This document shows positions 22,060-33,569 of a stretch of 64,000 nucleotides of DNA, one piece after another. Below the pieces are notes generated by a model. That model saw only the letters and a list, made by a program, of their open reading frames with translations. It had not been told where the DNA came from and made no database searches. This DNA comes from Halictus rubicundus (taxonomy: Eukaryota > Arthropoda > Insecta > Hymenoptera > Halictidae), in the NCBI RefSeq assembly GCF_050948215.1, contig NC_135149.1, positions 8,227,001 to 8,291,000 on the forward strand. The letters are read 5' to 3'. The translations under genes and the position numbers were made by a program. How positions within the stretch are numbered: position 1 is the stretch's first letter; every line of letters begins with the position of its first letter.

Positions 22060-23345
22060 CGGCTTTCTCTTCTGAGTTAGCTCTCCCGTAACTGTATCGC
22101 TGCAGCGCAGAATCTCAAAACTCGAATGCCGAAGACACAACAGTCTCGGCGCTCTGCTGACTCTCCGCAGACGTATCCAGCAAAAACCGCGTAGCATTAC
22201 CATAATGTCCGCCTCCTCGGGCGGCTGTCAGTGGTGACGGTACAATTTGTGGCGAAGTGGCGTTGGAACACGCGAAACACGCAGAATGACAACTCGCGCG
22301 GCTCGCTATCATCTCCGATCGTGAACTGGGAGGGGGGGGAGGGGAGCTTGAGTCATCTCCGGTCGCTTCATCTTCCAGGAACTCGTGGCCCGAGCGCCGT
22401 GCAATTTACAAGGATGGAACTCGACCGATCGATTCCACGATTCGATGACCTTTCCGACCCCGCGTTATCTGTCTGGGTAGCCTTCCGATTCCTCAGGTGC
22501 GCGAGCGTGAACGTGCACGGGCACCGGGTTGCATAAGTGTCGGTGCTGCTGCTGGTTATCTGCCGCCGCGGCGCGTCGCGAGTCGGTTATCTTTTGTTAC
22601 GTAAAGTCCCCAGCCGACAAACAGGTCTCACGAGATACCGAGGTCTGGCACTCAAGATTCTTCTCTCTAACCTCTCACGTACGGATTTCCATAACGACAA
22701 TCCCGGACGGACGTTTCTTCGTGTCGAAACGCACCCATAATTACCCTATCGTCCCCGGCGCGGCGCGGCGAACCGGTCGTTCTCTTTTTCCGTCGTCGTC
22801 TCTTTTTATCTATCAGGCCTCGACCCGGGGCCGGCCGGTTCTAATGGTCGTTAGGATGATAATCGACGCGCATAATTTAGTGGGTAATTTAATTAAATCG
22901 CGCGCTTTTTCGCGATCCAGCCCCGGCTCGACCGTGAATCTCCATATCGCGCGAAAAAATTCGCTCTTCCTCCCCGTTTCCGAGTGGTTTCTTCTCCCTT
23001 CGTTCCTCCGCTCTTTTGTTCGAAGGATCGGCCGTCCGACAACGACGGACCGCTTCTGAAATTTTTCGAGCACGTTCATTCGAGGCACGTTTCCCCGTGT
23101 CTTTCGAACGAAAAAACATCGCTAAACGGGAACCTCGGTCTCGAAATGGTAGGCCACGATCCCTCGGGCCCGGTTCCAGTGATAATTAGTATGCAAATTC
23201 CGGAATTTCGAGTGTTATGTCGGCCTCGGTTCTTTTATATGTTAATTGGACCGAGTTTGTTCGATCGACCGTGAACGGACAAAGTATAGAACGAAAGTGT
23301 CCGGCGATGGTCTGTTGAAAGTCACGCTCTTGGGTTGCGTTTGTT
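22060..23345. other. Long CpG-rich island downstream of hairy
   Basis: About 1.3 kb, strongly CpG-rich. Frames up to 176 codons overlap on both strands without domains. It includes CCGGTTCTAAT at 22835-22845 and a G-rich tract at 22328-22344 (GGGAGGGGGGGGAGGGG) able to form a quadruplex. A candidate enhancer or CpG promoter, not assignable from sequence alone. Confidence 0.35.
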
Positions 23346-23381
23346 CGCTGTGAGCGTGCGGTTGCAAAAGCTAGTGTTTAA

Positions 23382-23541
23382 CACTAAACCTACCAAGCAC
23401 AAAACATATAAAAGTGAAACGTCTTTAGGAGAGAGAAGATTGAATTTACTTAAACTTTGTACTATTTTCATTATAACATGTGCTTAAATAAACAAGTCAA
23501 TTCAGTAATTTCCTATGAAAGTAGCTGTGGTAGATTTAGTG
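23382..23541 (+). mobile_element. TTAA-flanked MITE, 160 bp
   Basis: TTAA at 23378-23381 and 23542-23545. Inverted ends CACTAAACCTACCA and CACTAAATCTACCA. The exact TTAA duplication points to piggyBac-type mobilisation. Non-coding. Confidence 0.8.
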
Positions 23542-23549
23542 TTAATAAA

Positions 23550-24240
23550 CTAGACTTGTCTTCTTCGTTTCTGTGATTGTGGGTTGGACGTGTAGGTAAT
23601 AGGAGAGGTGTGCTACTTTGTTTTGTCAATCTGTAGACTGTTTAGACAGAAATATTTTATAATGATGACATATAATACATAATATTATACGATCTATAAT
23701 TTTTCACTTAATTTAATTATTCGTAAAATCAATAGCCGCAATGCATAAGTAAAAAGATCAATTTGTTTGGAATTTTAACTTAAATGTTGTCTTGCTACAG
23801 GCTTCCGATATCGGACCGTATTTTTCATTGTAACAGCGTGCTGATGTGAACATATATTTTGAAAACTTCTTGGGCGATCCTATTGTATTTTCGCTAAGAT
23901 TGTACACTTGCTATTTTTTACTGCGATAGTCGCTTTGTATGTATTAGACGACAAACAAGAATAAATTGTTCATAACTTTATTGATTGAAATTGATGAGAA
24001 ATTGCTAGCGAAGAGAAGAACGAAACGTATTTTTCCAATGGAAATTGAAAAACGAAAGACGAAGTCTTGAACAGTCGTAATTCCAAATGGACACGGATCA
24101 TTTTTCTTATCTAGCATTATTTACTAGTAAGCAGCGTATGTTTACGCGCTTGCGACACGCGACAGTGATGCATACAAGAGTGTAGCACTAGATACACGCA
24201 AGTTGACGAACACAACAAAGGCCTTATTAAAAGCTTTAAA
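23550..24240. other. AT-rich intergenic sequence
   Basis: No gene or repeat end recognised. Confidence 0.4.
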
Positions 24241-24338
24241 TTAATCCCTTGCAGTCGGAGCTATACTAATGCCAAAATCAGACATTCTTTTCGATCTAGA
24301 ATATTTCTATTCGAAGTATGTTAGTAAGTGTATAAGTA

Positions 24339-24829
24339 CAGTGTCTACGCGATAAATGTCCCAGTATATAGCTGATAATTGTCCGAGACCTCGGTCGCTG
24401 AGGAGTATAACATTGCAATTACAGTGGTGTGGGACCACTACTAATCCAATAACAAAACTTCTTTTTTTTCATTATTTTTTTATGGGAGTTTCACTAACAT
24501 ATTCGTGGCATTTTTGTAATAAAAATTATACTAATGAACGATGAAAGTTTCGGACGCAAAGAAGGACACCGTCTACAGCGTCACATTTGGTATAATTTTA
24601 AAAGTCCCATAAAAAAATAATGAAAAATATAGAAGTTTTGATATTGGATTGGTCTCATACGGATATACCCGACCCGTATTATGTTTACACTCCTTGGCGA
24701 CCAAGGCCCTCGAGCTTCGCTATCCTGTTTTACGTTCGGTAGTGGATCAAAGGCCAAGGGTGAATCAAGGGCATTTCCTGGCCGATAAATGTCTCTGGCC
24801 GTGTTTTTGACGTTTATCGAGTAGACACA
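24339..24829 (+). mobile_element. CAGTG-ended MITE, copy 5, itself interrupted
   Basis: Flanked by TA on both sides. Ends CAGTGTCTACGCGATAAATG and (inverted) TGTGTCTACTCGATAAACG. It lies inside the piggyBac-type element and is split by the palindromic element at 24427-24660. The right arm carries TTATGTTTACACTCCTTGGC, which is inverted relative to copy 1, so this copy is rearranged. Confidence 0.75.
24427..24660 (+). mobile_element. Long-TIR palindromic MITE, innermost of the nest
   Basis: About 234 bp. The two ends are inverted repeats of about 55-60 bp (GTGTGGGACCA, then ATCCAATAACAAAACTTC, then CATTATTTTTTTATGGGA, and the mirror). Non-coding. The family is not recognised. Confidence 0.7.
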
Positions 24830-25239
24830 TACTACAAATAAATCTATTTGATGGATATGAAAGTGATATAATACCTCTTACGATACATAAATAGTAATTT
24901 ATGAAATAAAAACAAAATTTAATAATGTAAACAATACTTTGAATAATGCTATTACAAATTTTAGTTGCACCTCAGAGTCGCCACTCGAGTGCTATGGGCA
25001 TGGCTATCCAGGTTTCTTTCTCGCGAGACATGATAAGAAACCGCAAATTTGCATAAACATCCGCAATCGCCAACAAGGTCCCCTTCATCTCCGTGAAAGT
25101 TTACAATTGTCTGGACTTTGCCCAGGTTTTTACACGGATGCTTGCACGTGGCGCTGAAGGAAGAAGGAAGGAAGATTCAGATTTGAATAAAAGAGAAAGA
25201 ACAAGATGACAACTAACGAAGGTGTAAAACAAGTAAAAG

Positions 25240-25840
25240 AACGGTAGCAGGACGTCTGGACCCAGCCGAGACGGTTAAAAAAAAAAAAGGAAAAATAGAA
25301 CGGGCTTAGTCACGACGATCGGCACAGGATCGTTAATTATTCAGCATCCCGTCGGAGGAGGACGGTGAGAATCCGATTGCACCTCGGCGGCCTCTAGGAA
25401 TTCCCCTTTTGTCGGCCAATCAGCTGATTCCTAGAACCGCGCGAGAGCTCGCTAGCGACTTGGCTTGTTGTACGGTCGCGGTCGCGTGGTTTCAAGGACA
25501 AGGCAAGGTTGACACGCGCCGCCACTCGCGAACAGCAAGTGGGGGGTCTGTCTCGGTCTCGTTCTATCCTGATCTCGTGCTCTCTTCTTCGGCATCTCTC
25601 TATGCCTCGCTGCGTAACCCCCACGCTTCGGACGCTTCGCTCCTCTCGACCCCGCGCGCCGCGTCTCGCCTTGCCTCGCTGCGAGCCGAGTCGCGACTGG
25701 TGACTCGCCTCGGCAGCTCCTCTGCAACCTTTTACTGATAAATGCTATCCGGCGACGCTGCGCAGCTGATCGGCACCCACGGAAACACTGCCGGAAGCTT
25801 CTGTTCTCGACGTTTGTGCGTCGTCTGAAATACTGATAGT
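25240..25840. other. CpG-rich island
   Basis: A GC-rich stretch with overlapping frames on both strands (up to 131 codons, Arg/Ser-rich), judged incidental. A possible regulatory module. Confidence 0.3.
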
Positions 25841-26171
25841 GATTCATCCGTGTTCGTGAATTTTCGTTCGGGCTACTGTGGTGGTTTCATTTGATAGATG
25901 ATTGTGGGAAAATACAATTTTGTGCAATTTTGTTGATGATTTTTTATTTAGAATAATGTTTCATCGATTTGGCCTCTTTCACTTAGAAGTGGATCTAGCT
26001 TACAATTCTTTATGCTCAAGTTTTTCCATACTTTTTATAGTACTGCGTGTGTACACCATACACACTCGAATGAAGTAACATTTCTCTTATCATACTCTAT
26101 TTAAATAGGTCTAATTCGAACGCTAACTTTCGTATTTCGTGTTGCCTCTTTTTCCTTTCTAGCTGTCTTAA

Positions 26172-26390
26172 TACTAGGTTTACAGATCAGTAAGAGATTG
26201 ACCATTTTACATTACTTTGTAATAATATCTAGAATGTGTCTATCCAAAGTTTCAACATATTTTTTTATAATATGTATCCAAAGAAATCAATTTGTTCAAT
26301 AATTCCTCCTGGATGCATGCTTACAATCTCAATAATTGTAAATAAACAATATTATAACACGTCATTTTGACGTGTTCCGCAAAGCTAGTG
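26172..26390 (+). mobile_element. TTAA-flanked MITE, CACTAGGTTTAC family
   Basis: 219 bp with TTAA at 26168-26171 and 26391-26394. Ends TACTAGGTTTACAGATCA and (inverted) CACTAGCTTTGCGGAACA. Related to the element at 52165-52356 by its ends. Confidence 0.75.
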
Positions 26391-26399
26391 TTAACTAGG

Positions 26400-27730
26400 T
26401 ATCTACCTCTTCACAAATTTATAATCAATTCATAGCATCAACAAACTGTCTTCTGAAGTACATTTTCAATGAACCACTTAAATTGATAGGGAATTGTGAG
26501 GAACAAAATTGAAAATATCTTTGGAGTGCAAAGGATTGGACTTGCTATAAAATTATGAATTTTGAACACACAACATTTTTATAGCTAAGTAAATTATTAT
26601 GGATTTAAGGACTAAAGTCTCCTCTTCATAATGAGATCACAAATTTTAATGTACGATCTTTTATAGTTGTTTTATTACTTAAATACATGTTTAAACATGT
26701 TCAAGTTCATTTATGAGACTTGCAACCGAGTGAAACAGATTTGATTAAACAACATTCATGTAACATAACGCAATCCTTTTCTTTATCTTCGAGAAACATT
26801 CGTTGAGGTTATCATTCTTGCTTAATTCTGTTTTTTGTGAATTATTATGTGAAAACGTGGAGTATAATCATTAGCAGATTAGTAAGAATAAAATAAGATG
26901 AAGGATAAATTTTGTAATGTTCATATTTTATTCAGTGTAGTACTTATTAATCCTAAAGAGCATAAAGTTACAATAGAATAATTTTAAACCCAATAGCCCT
27001 TCTGAACTTCAAACTTTTGATATCTATGATTAGTAGATAACGATTTTCATTAATATTACGTAATTTTATAATAATTTGTACTGTAATAAGCTAATAATAC
27101 TCGTAATTCTGCATTGATAAAATTGTAATAACCACAGAAGTCGAAGGCATGCTCTTTACGCGTCAGTCTGCGCGTTCGCTAATAGTCTGATCACCGCTGT
27201 CCTATTCTACTTAAACTCAAGCTTCACTGTTGCCGCGTAGATTTCAAGGTGTACGCGAATAAAAATGAATTATGCGCATTTCAAGTAAACTAATAATTGA
27301 GATAATTCATTCGCTTACTAAATAACGATTAAAACGGCACATTATGTAATTATGAACAATGAAAAATTAAGAAAATCCTATCTACAGTTAGTGTATGCAA
27401 TAAAAATGATGTAAACTAATGAGAATAAATATGAAGTGTTTCTAACACATAGCATATAAACTAAAATATTACATTATTCATTAGCACATTTAATTGAAAA
27501 TAAATAATTTAAAATATCAATTCATAAAATATTCGACGAAATATAAATAAAATCATATACCATTCACTATATTATTTAACACAACGATGCATCAAATTGA
27601 ATACTCTAAATTTTAATTAAAAGGCATAGTTGTTTAGCAATCTGTAAAATAAAACAAATATTCATTTTAATAAATCAACAAAAAATAAATACTCAATAAA
27701 TAAACTACGAGACATTCCAAGGCTAATTTA
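26400..27730. other. AT-rich desert
   Basis: About 1.3 kb of very AT-rich DNA without supported features. Confidence 0.45.
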
Positions 27731-27734
27731 GATG

Positions 27735-27990
27735 TTTACCGTCATTTCATACTTATATACAACTGCAATTGCACAATTGCATTTAATATATTAGAAGATA
27801 CGATGTTTAGGATTGTTGCACAATTACATAATAAAACGTGCATATAATTAACAACGAGGCATTCGCAACGTAATTTAGACGTGCATCCTAGTTGCACAAT
27901 TACATATTACATATTAAAACATGCATATAATTAACAACGAGCATTCGCAACGTAATTTAGATGTTTATTATCGTTTTATACTTATGCACA
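27735..27990 (+). repeat. Short tandem repeat, ~82-bp period
   Basis: Two good copies and one diverged copy of a unit containing GTTGCACAATTACATA, GTGCATATAATTAACAACGA and GCATTCGCAACGTAATTTAG (27859 and 27941 mark the period). Confidence 0.7.
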
Positions 27991-28169
27991 ACACACTGAA
28001 ACATACGTCTCGACTTCAATTCTGAAGAAACATTTTCCTTCAGAACGTCTCGTCGCCTCCAATAAACTGTTTACAGGGTTAAAAGCCACGCTAGCTTTTT
28101 ACCCAGTTACGAGTGTACCTGGCAGAGGAGGCAGAATAATTTCGTATTTAATTCGTACCCCATAAACGT

Positions 28170-28560
28170 CAAAGGGCCGCGCGCGCAGCCCTCGAGGAAC
28201 GGGGTCTTGCCGTCGAAGAAGATTAGTCGTTTGTCTCGCGTCTCACGTACACGATCAGCCACGAAGTTTTTTCCGAGGCGCCGTTTATCGTCCTGCCAGT
28301 ACAGCCCTTCGCCCCTTCGGAACAGATCTCCGATGCGATCGAAGCCCTTCGAATCGCCGAATAAAAGAACACGGGCATTTTCGTGCGTTCCACGTGCCGT
28401 AGGAATGGCCCCGGCCGAGTTTCTTTTGGCCGCGTCTTTTGGCCAGCATGATTACCGGTATACCGAATCCGAGGACTCGACCAGCCGTGCGATCGATGGA
28501 TCACCGCGAGAGCAACGTCCTTTTCGATTTAATGGATTAGAATATGTCTGAACGGAGACG
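28170..28560. other. CpG-rich island
   Basis: A GC-rich block, open on both strands for about 90-115 codons, with no recognisable protein. A candidate non-coding regulatory element. Confidence 0.3.
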
Positions 28561-28899
28561 GCAAAAAACAAATTGATTGCACCAGCAATCGGCAATTGCA
28601 GCCGGCTGAAAATTTTATTTTACTTTATTTCGGCATTTACCCGTGAAATGCTTGAGGCTTCCGATGAGATTAAGAAACATTTAAATATTGAGGACAAGAA
28701 TAAAATTTTCGATGCAGGCAAAAAGAAATTGAATTCTTTTTTTTTTTTTGTTTGTTATAGAAAATCTCATGTGATATCTTTTCAACATGACGAAGAGTAC
28801 AAAAGAAATTCAATGTTTGGGGTTTTTAGCTGTGGTTGCCTGTCTTTGTTTGGACTTTTATTTTCATAAACTGCTTCTATTTCGAGGCCATTTCCAATA

Positions 28900-29345
28900 T
28901 TTTCCAAAGCTGACGCTTTCCCCAAGACCCCGGTGGATTGCAACATGGTTTACAGACGATTTTCTCCTACGGATCGAACGAAATCGAATTTTGATCGATG
29001 GTAAAGGGCGAGGGCGAGGATTCAGGTTTCACCAGTGACACGGATGGGCACACGGCAATATGTAAATACCGGATTACATAGAGCGAGCAAGGTCTCGGAA
29101 CCAAGTGTCGGGCAAAAGAGCTTACAAGGAACAATGGTCGATCGTGACTGGCGTAGATCGATAGGATTTGATATATGTACGTCAGACGACGGGCCAGTCT
29201 ATGTAAATGTAGACAACGTTGTAAGTAAGCTTGATCCGTTCTAAGAATAGCGGAACAATGTGTTCCGCGTTGAATCCGTGAAATCGGTCCATTTCGCCAC
29301 CGGTTGCAGGACATGGATCTTTCGACATCCTCATACACGTTTCAA
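28900..29345. other. GC-moderate stretch
   Basis: A moderately GC-rich segment with overlapping short frames and no assigned function. Confidence 0.25.
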
Positions 29346-29527
29346 AAATATCCTGGCCTGTTCCATTGTGTAATTTTCCACAGAACTATTGTGCTATCAA
29401 TGTACAGACAATTTCAGTGATTTTTCATTGCAATCTTTTGATTTTTTTATTTGAAATGAGCGGCTCACATGCGAATATGGGGTAATTAGTGTTAACACAG
29501 TTTTGTTACATTTCAGTGAGTATTTCA

Positions 29528-30029
29528 TTAGGTGGACCCGAAAGTAAGGCTGTTTCTGCGCATGTCAATATTTTTTATCATTTATCGGCTCATTGTCTAC
29601 GTCAAAGTCCCGCCAAAGACATTTTAAGGTTAAAGTTATTTGTTTACTTGTAAATAATTAAATCTTAAATTTATTTTTGCAATTTGGGTACATATCCGGA
29701 ATTGTATGCTTTTTGAGTTTCACAAAGGTAGTGACGCAACAGTTGCTACCAAAAACATACTCGCGCGACATTGCACCATCGAGTTACCGTTTATTCCGAT
29801 CGCTACAACACTTTCTATGTGACAAAAAATTTTAAAATTTGGATGATATCCAAAATGCCCTCTCCAGATATCTTGCTAAAAAACCAATTGATTTTTATCG
29901 TTCAGGCATTGAAAATTTGCACACTAGATGGCAAAAGGTTGTTGATAACGAGGGAAATTAAAAACTTGTTAAAAATGTATTTGTTTGAATTCAATGTGAA
30001 AAAACCACGTTACTTTCGGGTCCATCTAA
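29528..30029 (+). mobile_element. Internally deleted mariner, 502 bp
   Basis: Terminal inverted repeats TTAGGTGGACCCGAAAGTAA (left) and TTAGATGGACCCGAAAGTAA (right, inverted). The right flank is TA, the left CA (decayed). Inside are the start and end of a mariner transposase joined by a large deletion, so it cannot move by itself. Confidence 0.9.
29691..29961 (+). pseudogene. Mariner transposase remnant (N- and C-terminal pieces)
   Basis: The N-terminal piece reads HIRNCMLFEFHKGS then DATVATKN, a mariner helix-turn-helix start. At about 29756 the reading jumps to YSRDIAPSSYRLFRSL and continues to GIENLHTRWQKVVDNEGN and a stop. The deletion removes most of the catalytic core, including the first two catalytic aspartates. 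In the C-terminal motif the expected APSD reads APSS, so the third aspartate of the DD34D triad is also lost. There is an in-frame stop after CDKKF. A dead copy. Confidence 0.88.
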
Positions 30030-30039
30030 TAATTTGAGC

Positions 30040-30770
30040 GAACATGGTACCACCGAGTATGAGCTTTTTCGCATGCTCGCACCAGTTGCAAAATGAGCGG
30101 TTCACACAATGTCCGGCCGTTCAAAAATCGCCTGCGCGATGGCCTTGTGGCCCCTTGTTCCAAGGCGGACCGATGATAATCGCAATGATCGTAACCAGCG
30201 GCGCGGCGGCGAACGAGGACGAAGAGGACGATGAAGACGACGTCGCCGTTGCGCGCCTTCACGCTTGCACGCGCCTTCGTGCTCCCCTCCTCCCTCCTCC
30301 GCTTCGACTCGCCGCGTGTTATTAACCTAAATTGCCGCTCTCGTGGACGGGTTTCGCACGCCCTTATCGAGGCCCACGCGAACTGCTTCAATGGTTCTAC
30401 GGGAATTAGAGCGATGATTCGCGGGTTGTAACGAGTCACGTGTGTTGCACAACGTCTGTCCGCCTCGGCGTACGCTCGATGGATAATTAGAGGGAGCAAC
30501 CGAAATTTCGTGCCGACCGGTCGTCGGCTCCGCAGGTTTTCATCTTGTTGCGCTTGTCTCGGGCAGGTTCGCCGGCGAACCGTTGACACTGATGGCATCA
30601 AATTGGTAATATCTTGTAACGGGAATTGGCCATTTTGTTACCCTAACGCAGCTGCTGCTACTCGCTTCATCGCCACGGTCACCGGTTCACACGCAGACGG
30701 AAAATTCTTCTTGGACCATCTACGGGGAGTGACTGGTTGTTCTAAGAATTATCGGCTGCTAAATCATGTT
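30040..30770. other. CpG-rich island
   Basis: A GC-rich block starting at the edge of the mariner copy. It includes a GACGAAGAGGACGATGAAGA purine-rich run near 30218-30240, which explains the acidic frame in one phase and the long Arg-rich frame on the other strand. Confidence 0.3.
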
Positions 30771-30829
30771 CATGATAGAACGTTAAATCGCGGAGTCTCG
30801 AAATTCCCATGAACCTTCACCGTGTTATC

Positions 30830-31840
30830 CAATTCGTATTATTTGTGGAGAGCAGATTTTAATCGATTTTTATTGTCTTCCTACTCTTTGGGTTAATCTT
30901 CGTGGTGCTATGTGTAAGCTTTAATAGGCTCACAGGGAGCAGTAAAAACTGTAGGGTGGTTTTACGAGCAATTATGCTGGTGTTAATGAAATACAATTAA
31001 AGCCAGACATCATTTTACTGAAATTCAACAGTACCTTTACATCGTGGAAAACAGCTTCTTCGTGTTGAATATTAACTTTCTAATTTCAGAAAGGTTCACA
31101 TGCGAATAAAAAGACGAGGAATATAAATTTTATTACTGGTATGATAGCAAACAGTCTTTAAAATCAGACTCTGAATACATTATCATATATATTGATAGAT
31201 CTATCTGATATTCCACAGTGTTTACAAATTAACCAATTAATTTTAGATATTGGAAATCATACTGGAGGACAATACACTTTTTAAAATAATCTGATGTAAA
31301 TAAATAAGATATTACTTACTGGAAGGAACAAAATTTCAATAAGGAAAACTTTATAGCGAATTTTATAGATTTACGGCTGTAACGAGTAGATGAAACGCAT
31401 CAGGGTAAAAACATGCAAAAATTCACAATATAAAATCCACGCTATCATTATTAAAAAATGAGAATTATTAATAAATAAGAACTATGTCGATTTTATGAAT
31501 TTTTGGCACAAATGGATAGGCGCATCTTATAACAGTAGCTCAAAATGCTTTAGGAATGCCAATCTATTATTTTTAGCATGTTGAAATTATTAAAGCAAGA
31601 ATGAAATGTCTGTTTTTCTCTAGTCTTTTGCAATTGACATAGACAATTTTTATTTTGCATAAAGGAAACATTCTGTTTACCGAATAGAAGCTCCTGCTCA
31701 ATGAACAAAATTTTGTTCCTCCTCTCTTCATGTAATAATTTGCAAAAATAAAAATTTCCATAGAGATCCACAGTATAACGATTCTTTCTTTCGACTTCAA
31801 TTGGATGAAACGAATTAGACTGCTCGAAAAAAAAAACGCG
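30830..31840. other. AT-rich intergenic sequence with dispersed hairpin motif
   Basis: No gene seen. AGACAATTTTTATTTTGCAT (from about 31641) and GAGATCCACAGTATAACGA (about 31762-31780) are pieces of the dispersed ~55-nt motif. Confidence 0.45.
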
Positions 31841-32530
31841 TAACTCATACAGGCATAGAGAGGTCAACGAACCGGGATACGTGTAGCAGCCGGTGCAATT
31901 AATTGCACGATTAATTGAAGAGCTATCGGCAGTTCCTGACCGGTCGGTTTGAAAGCATCGAGAGTCTCTGGACTGGCTCCGAGCACGATCCCGATCGGAC
32001 GTGTATACGCGCGATAGAAGGGGGCCCCCGTTGGTCTCTATCGATGTTTCCCTTCTCTGAATGGCGGTTTTGTATTTCGAGTATGTTAATATGACGAAGC
32101 GTCTGCTAGCCGCGGCCAGACGCTGAATAATCAAACGGAATACCCAAGCGGGCTCGAATTACTTCGCTCTCTTCGGAAGTGAACGATGTTTATTTCGAGG
32201 AATGACGGGGCCCCGCTCGGCGAGTCTCGCGATCGTGTCAGCAGTCTCGACCTGTGCAAACCGACGAATTTGCAATTATGCACCGATGCAGCGACTACGT
32301 TCTTCCTGGTTCGAGCTCGTTTCCTGTTTGAACGCGGCGCCGCGCCGGCCTCCGTTCGGCTACGGTTCTCTGCGATCGTTTCACACGATTCTTTCACTCT
32401 CGGTAGCTGCTCGAAGGATTCTTTAATCTCGCGTGAAACGAAATCCAAGAACCACATTTTCAATGGAGAACGTTTTTCATTAATGGATTTCGACGACAGC
32501 GAAATAACTGAAGTTAGAGAACTGTAAAAT
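31840..32530. other. CpG-rich island
   Basis: A GC-rich block with long but overlapping frames on both strands (up to 194 codons, extending into AT-rich flank) and no recognisable protein. A candidate regulatory island. Confidence 0.3.
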
Positions 32531-32559
32531 AGACTCATAGGTCATTAGACTTGTACGTG

Positions 32560-33210
32560 GTTAGGTTCATAGGTTTATTGTTAGTAGACTGTGGATCTTT
32601 ATGCAAAATAAATATTTTCCACCTGAATTGCAACAAACTGGTGCGAAATAGAAATTTATTCTTATTTTTTTTTTTTTAATATGTTCAACAGGTCGAAAAT
32701 AATATAACTGTATTTTTTAATTCTTCTAATGTTGTCATAAATGCGTAACTGTCTAATTATTAGGTTCATAGTTTACTAGTAGACTGCGGACGATTATGAA
32801 ATTTTCTTTTTTAATATGTTTAACAGGTTGAAAAAAATATAACTGTATTTTTTAATTCTTCTAATGTTGTCATAAATGCGTAACTGTCTAATTATTAGGT
32901 TCATAGTTTACTAGTAGACTGCGGACGATTATGAAATTTTCTTTTTTAATATGTTTAACAGGTTGAAAAAAATATAACTGTATTTTTTAATTCTTCTAAT
33001 GTTGTCATAAATGCGTAACTGTCTAAATATTAGGTTCATAGTTTACTAGTAGACTGCGGACGATTATGAAATTTTCTTTTTTAATATGTTTAACAGGTTG
33101 AAAAAATATAACTGTATTTTTTAATTCTTCTAATGTTGTCATAAATGCGTAACTGTCTAAATATTAGGTTCATAGTTTACTAGTAGACTGCGGACGATTA
33201 TGAAATGTTC
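32560..33210 (+). repeat. Tandem array, 135-bp unit
   Basis: Four near-identical units with a period of 135, 135 and 134 bp (marker GTCTA at 32751, 32886, 33021 and 33155), preceded by a diverged unit from about 32560. Each unit contains TAGTAGACTGCGGACGATTA, half of the dispersed hairpin motif; the first, diverged unit contains the complete motif in reverse orientation (32585-32640). The high identity implies recent amplification. Confidence 0.9.
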
Positions 33211-33360
33211 AATTTTTGTAGACAAATTTAAAAAAAACTGGAGTCAAATAAAATGTTATTTTCACTGGCAGTATGGAGATGTAAAATAAATAGAAATCCT
33301 ACAAAATTCTGTCGCACTTTGTATTCTAGCATTCTTTGAACCTTTTTCGAACCCATAAAC

Positions 33361-33385
33361 GCATAAAGATCCGCAGTCTAGTTGA
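33361..33385 (+). repeat. Dispersed hairpin motif, 3' half
   Basis: GCATAAAGATCCGCAGTCTA then GTT, one of the best-preserved 3' halves of the motif. Confidence 0.6.
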
Positions 33386-33569
33386 CAGGTCACCATAGGT
33401 GACGCGGATCCTTATGACGCATCCTCTGTAAAGGAACCTTGTACAACGATAAAAATTAGGAATATTTTCATTTAATTTTCTCAAGAAGAAATCTTGTAAT
33501 CAAAGGCTATCCCAGATCCCCCTCTTAAGGGGAGGGGACTTAAATTCTATTATTCTGGTTAGTACCGTG

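Larger units (their letters stand above)
24245..24998 (+). mobile_element. piggyBac-type MITE, host of a triple nest
   Basis: TTAA at 24241-24244 is followed by TCCCTTGCAGTCGGAGC; the far end reads GTCGCCACTCGAGTGCTATGGG. The arms match the uninterrupted copy at 41632-41870 (shared blocks CTAGAATATTTC and AATTTAATAATGTAAA). The middle is interrupted by a CAGTG MITE at 24339-24829. Confidence 0.7.

Noticed and set aside
30026..30601. 191-codon minus-strand frame
   Set aside because: It ends in the mariner terminus and is Arg-rich from CpG-rich DNA. No domain.
31550..32134. 194-codon minus-strand frame
   Set aside because: It spans a CpG island and AT-rich flank containing dispersed-motif sequence. 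No family resemblance; likely chance.
32560..33210. Tandem array considered as CRISPR
   Set aside because: Whole 135-bp units are repeated with no unique spacers, in a eukaryotic context.
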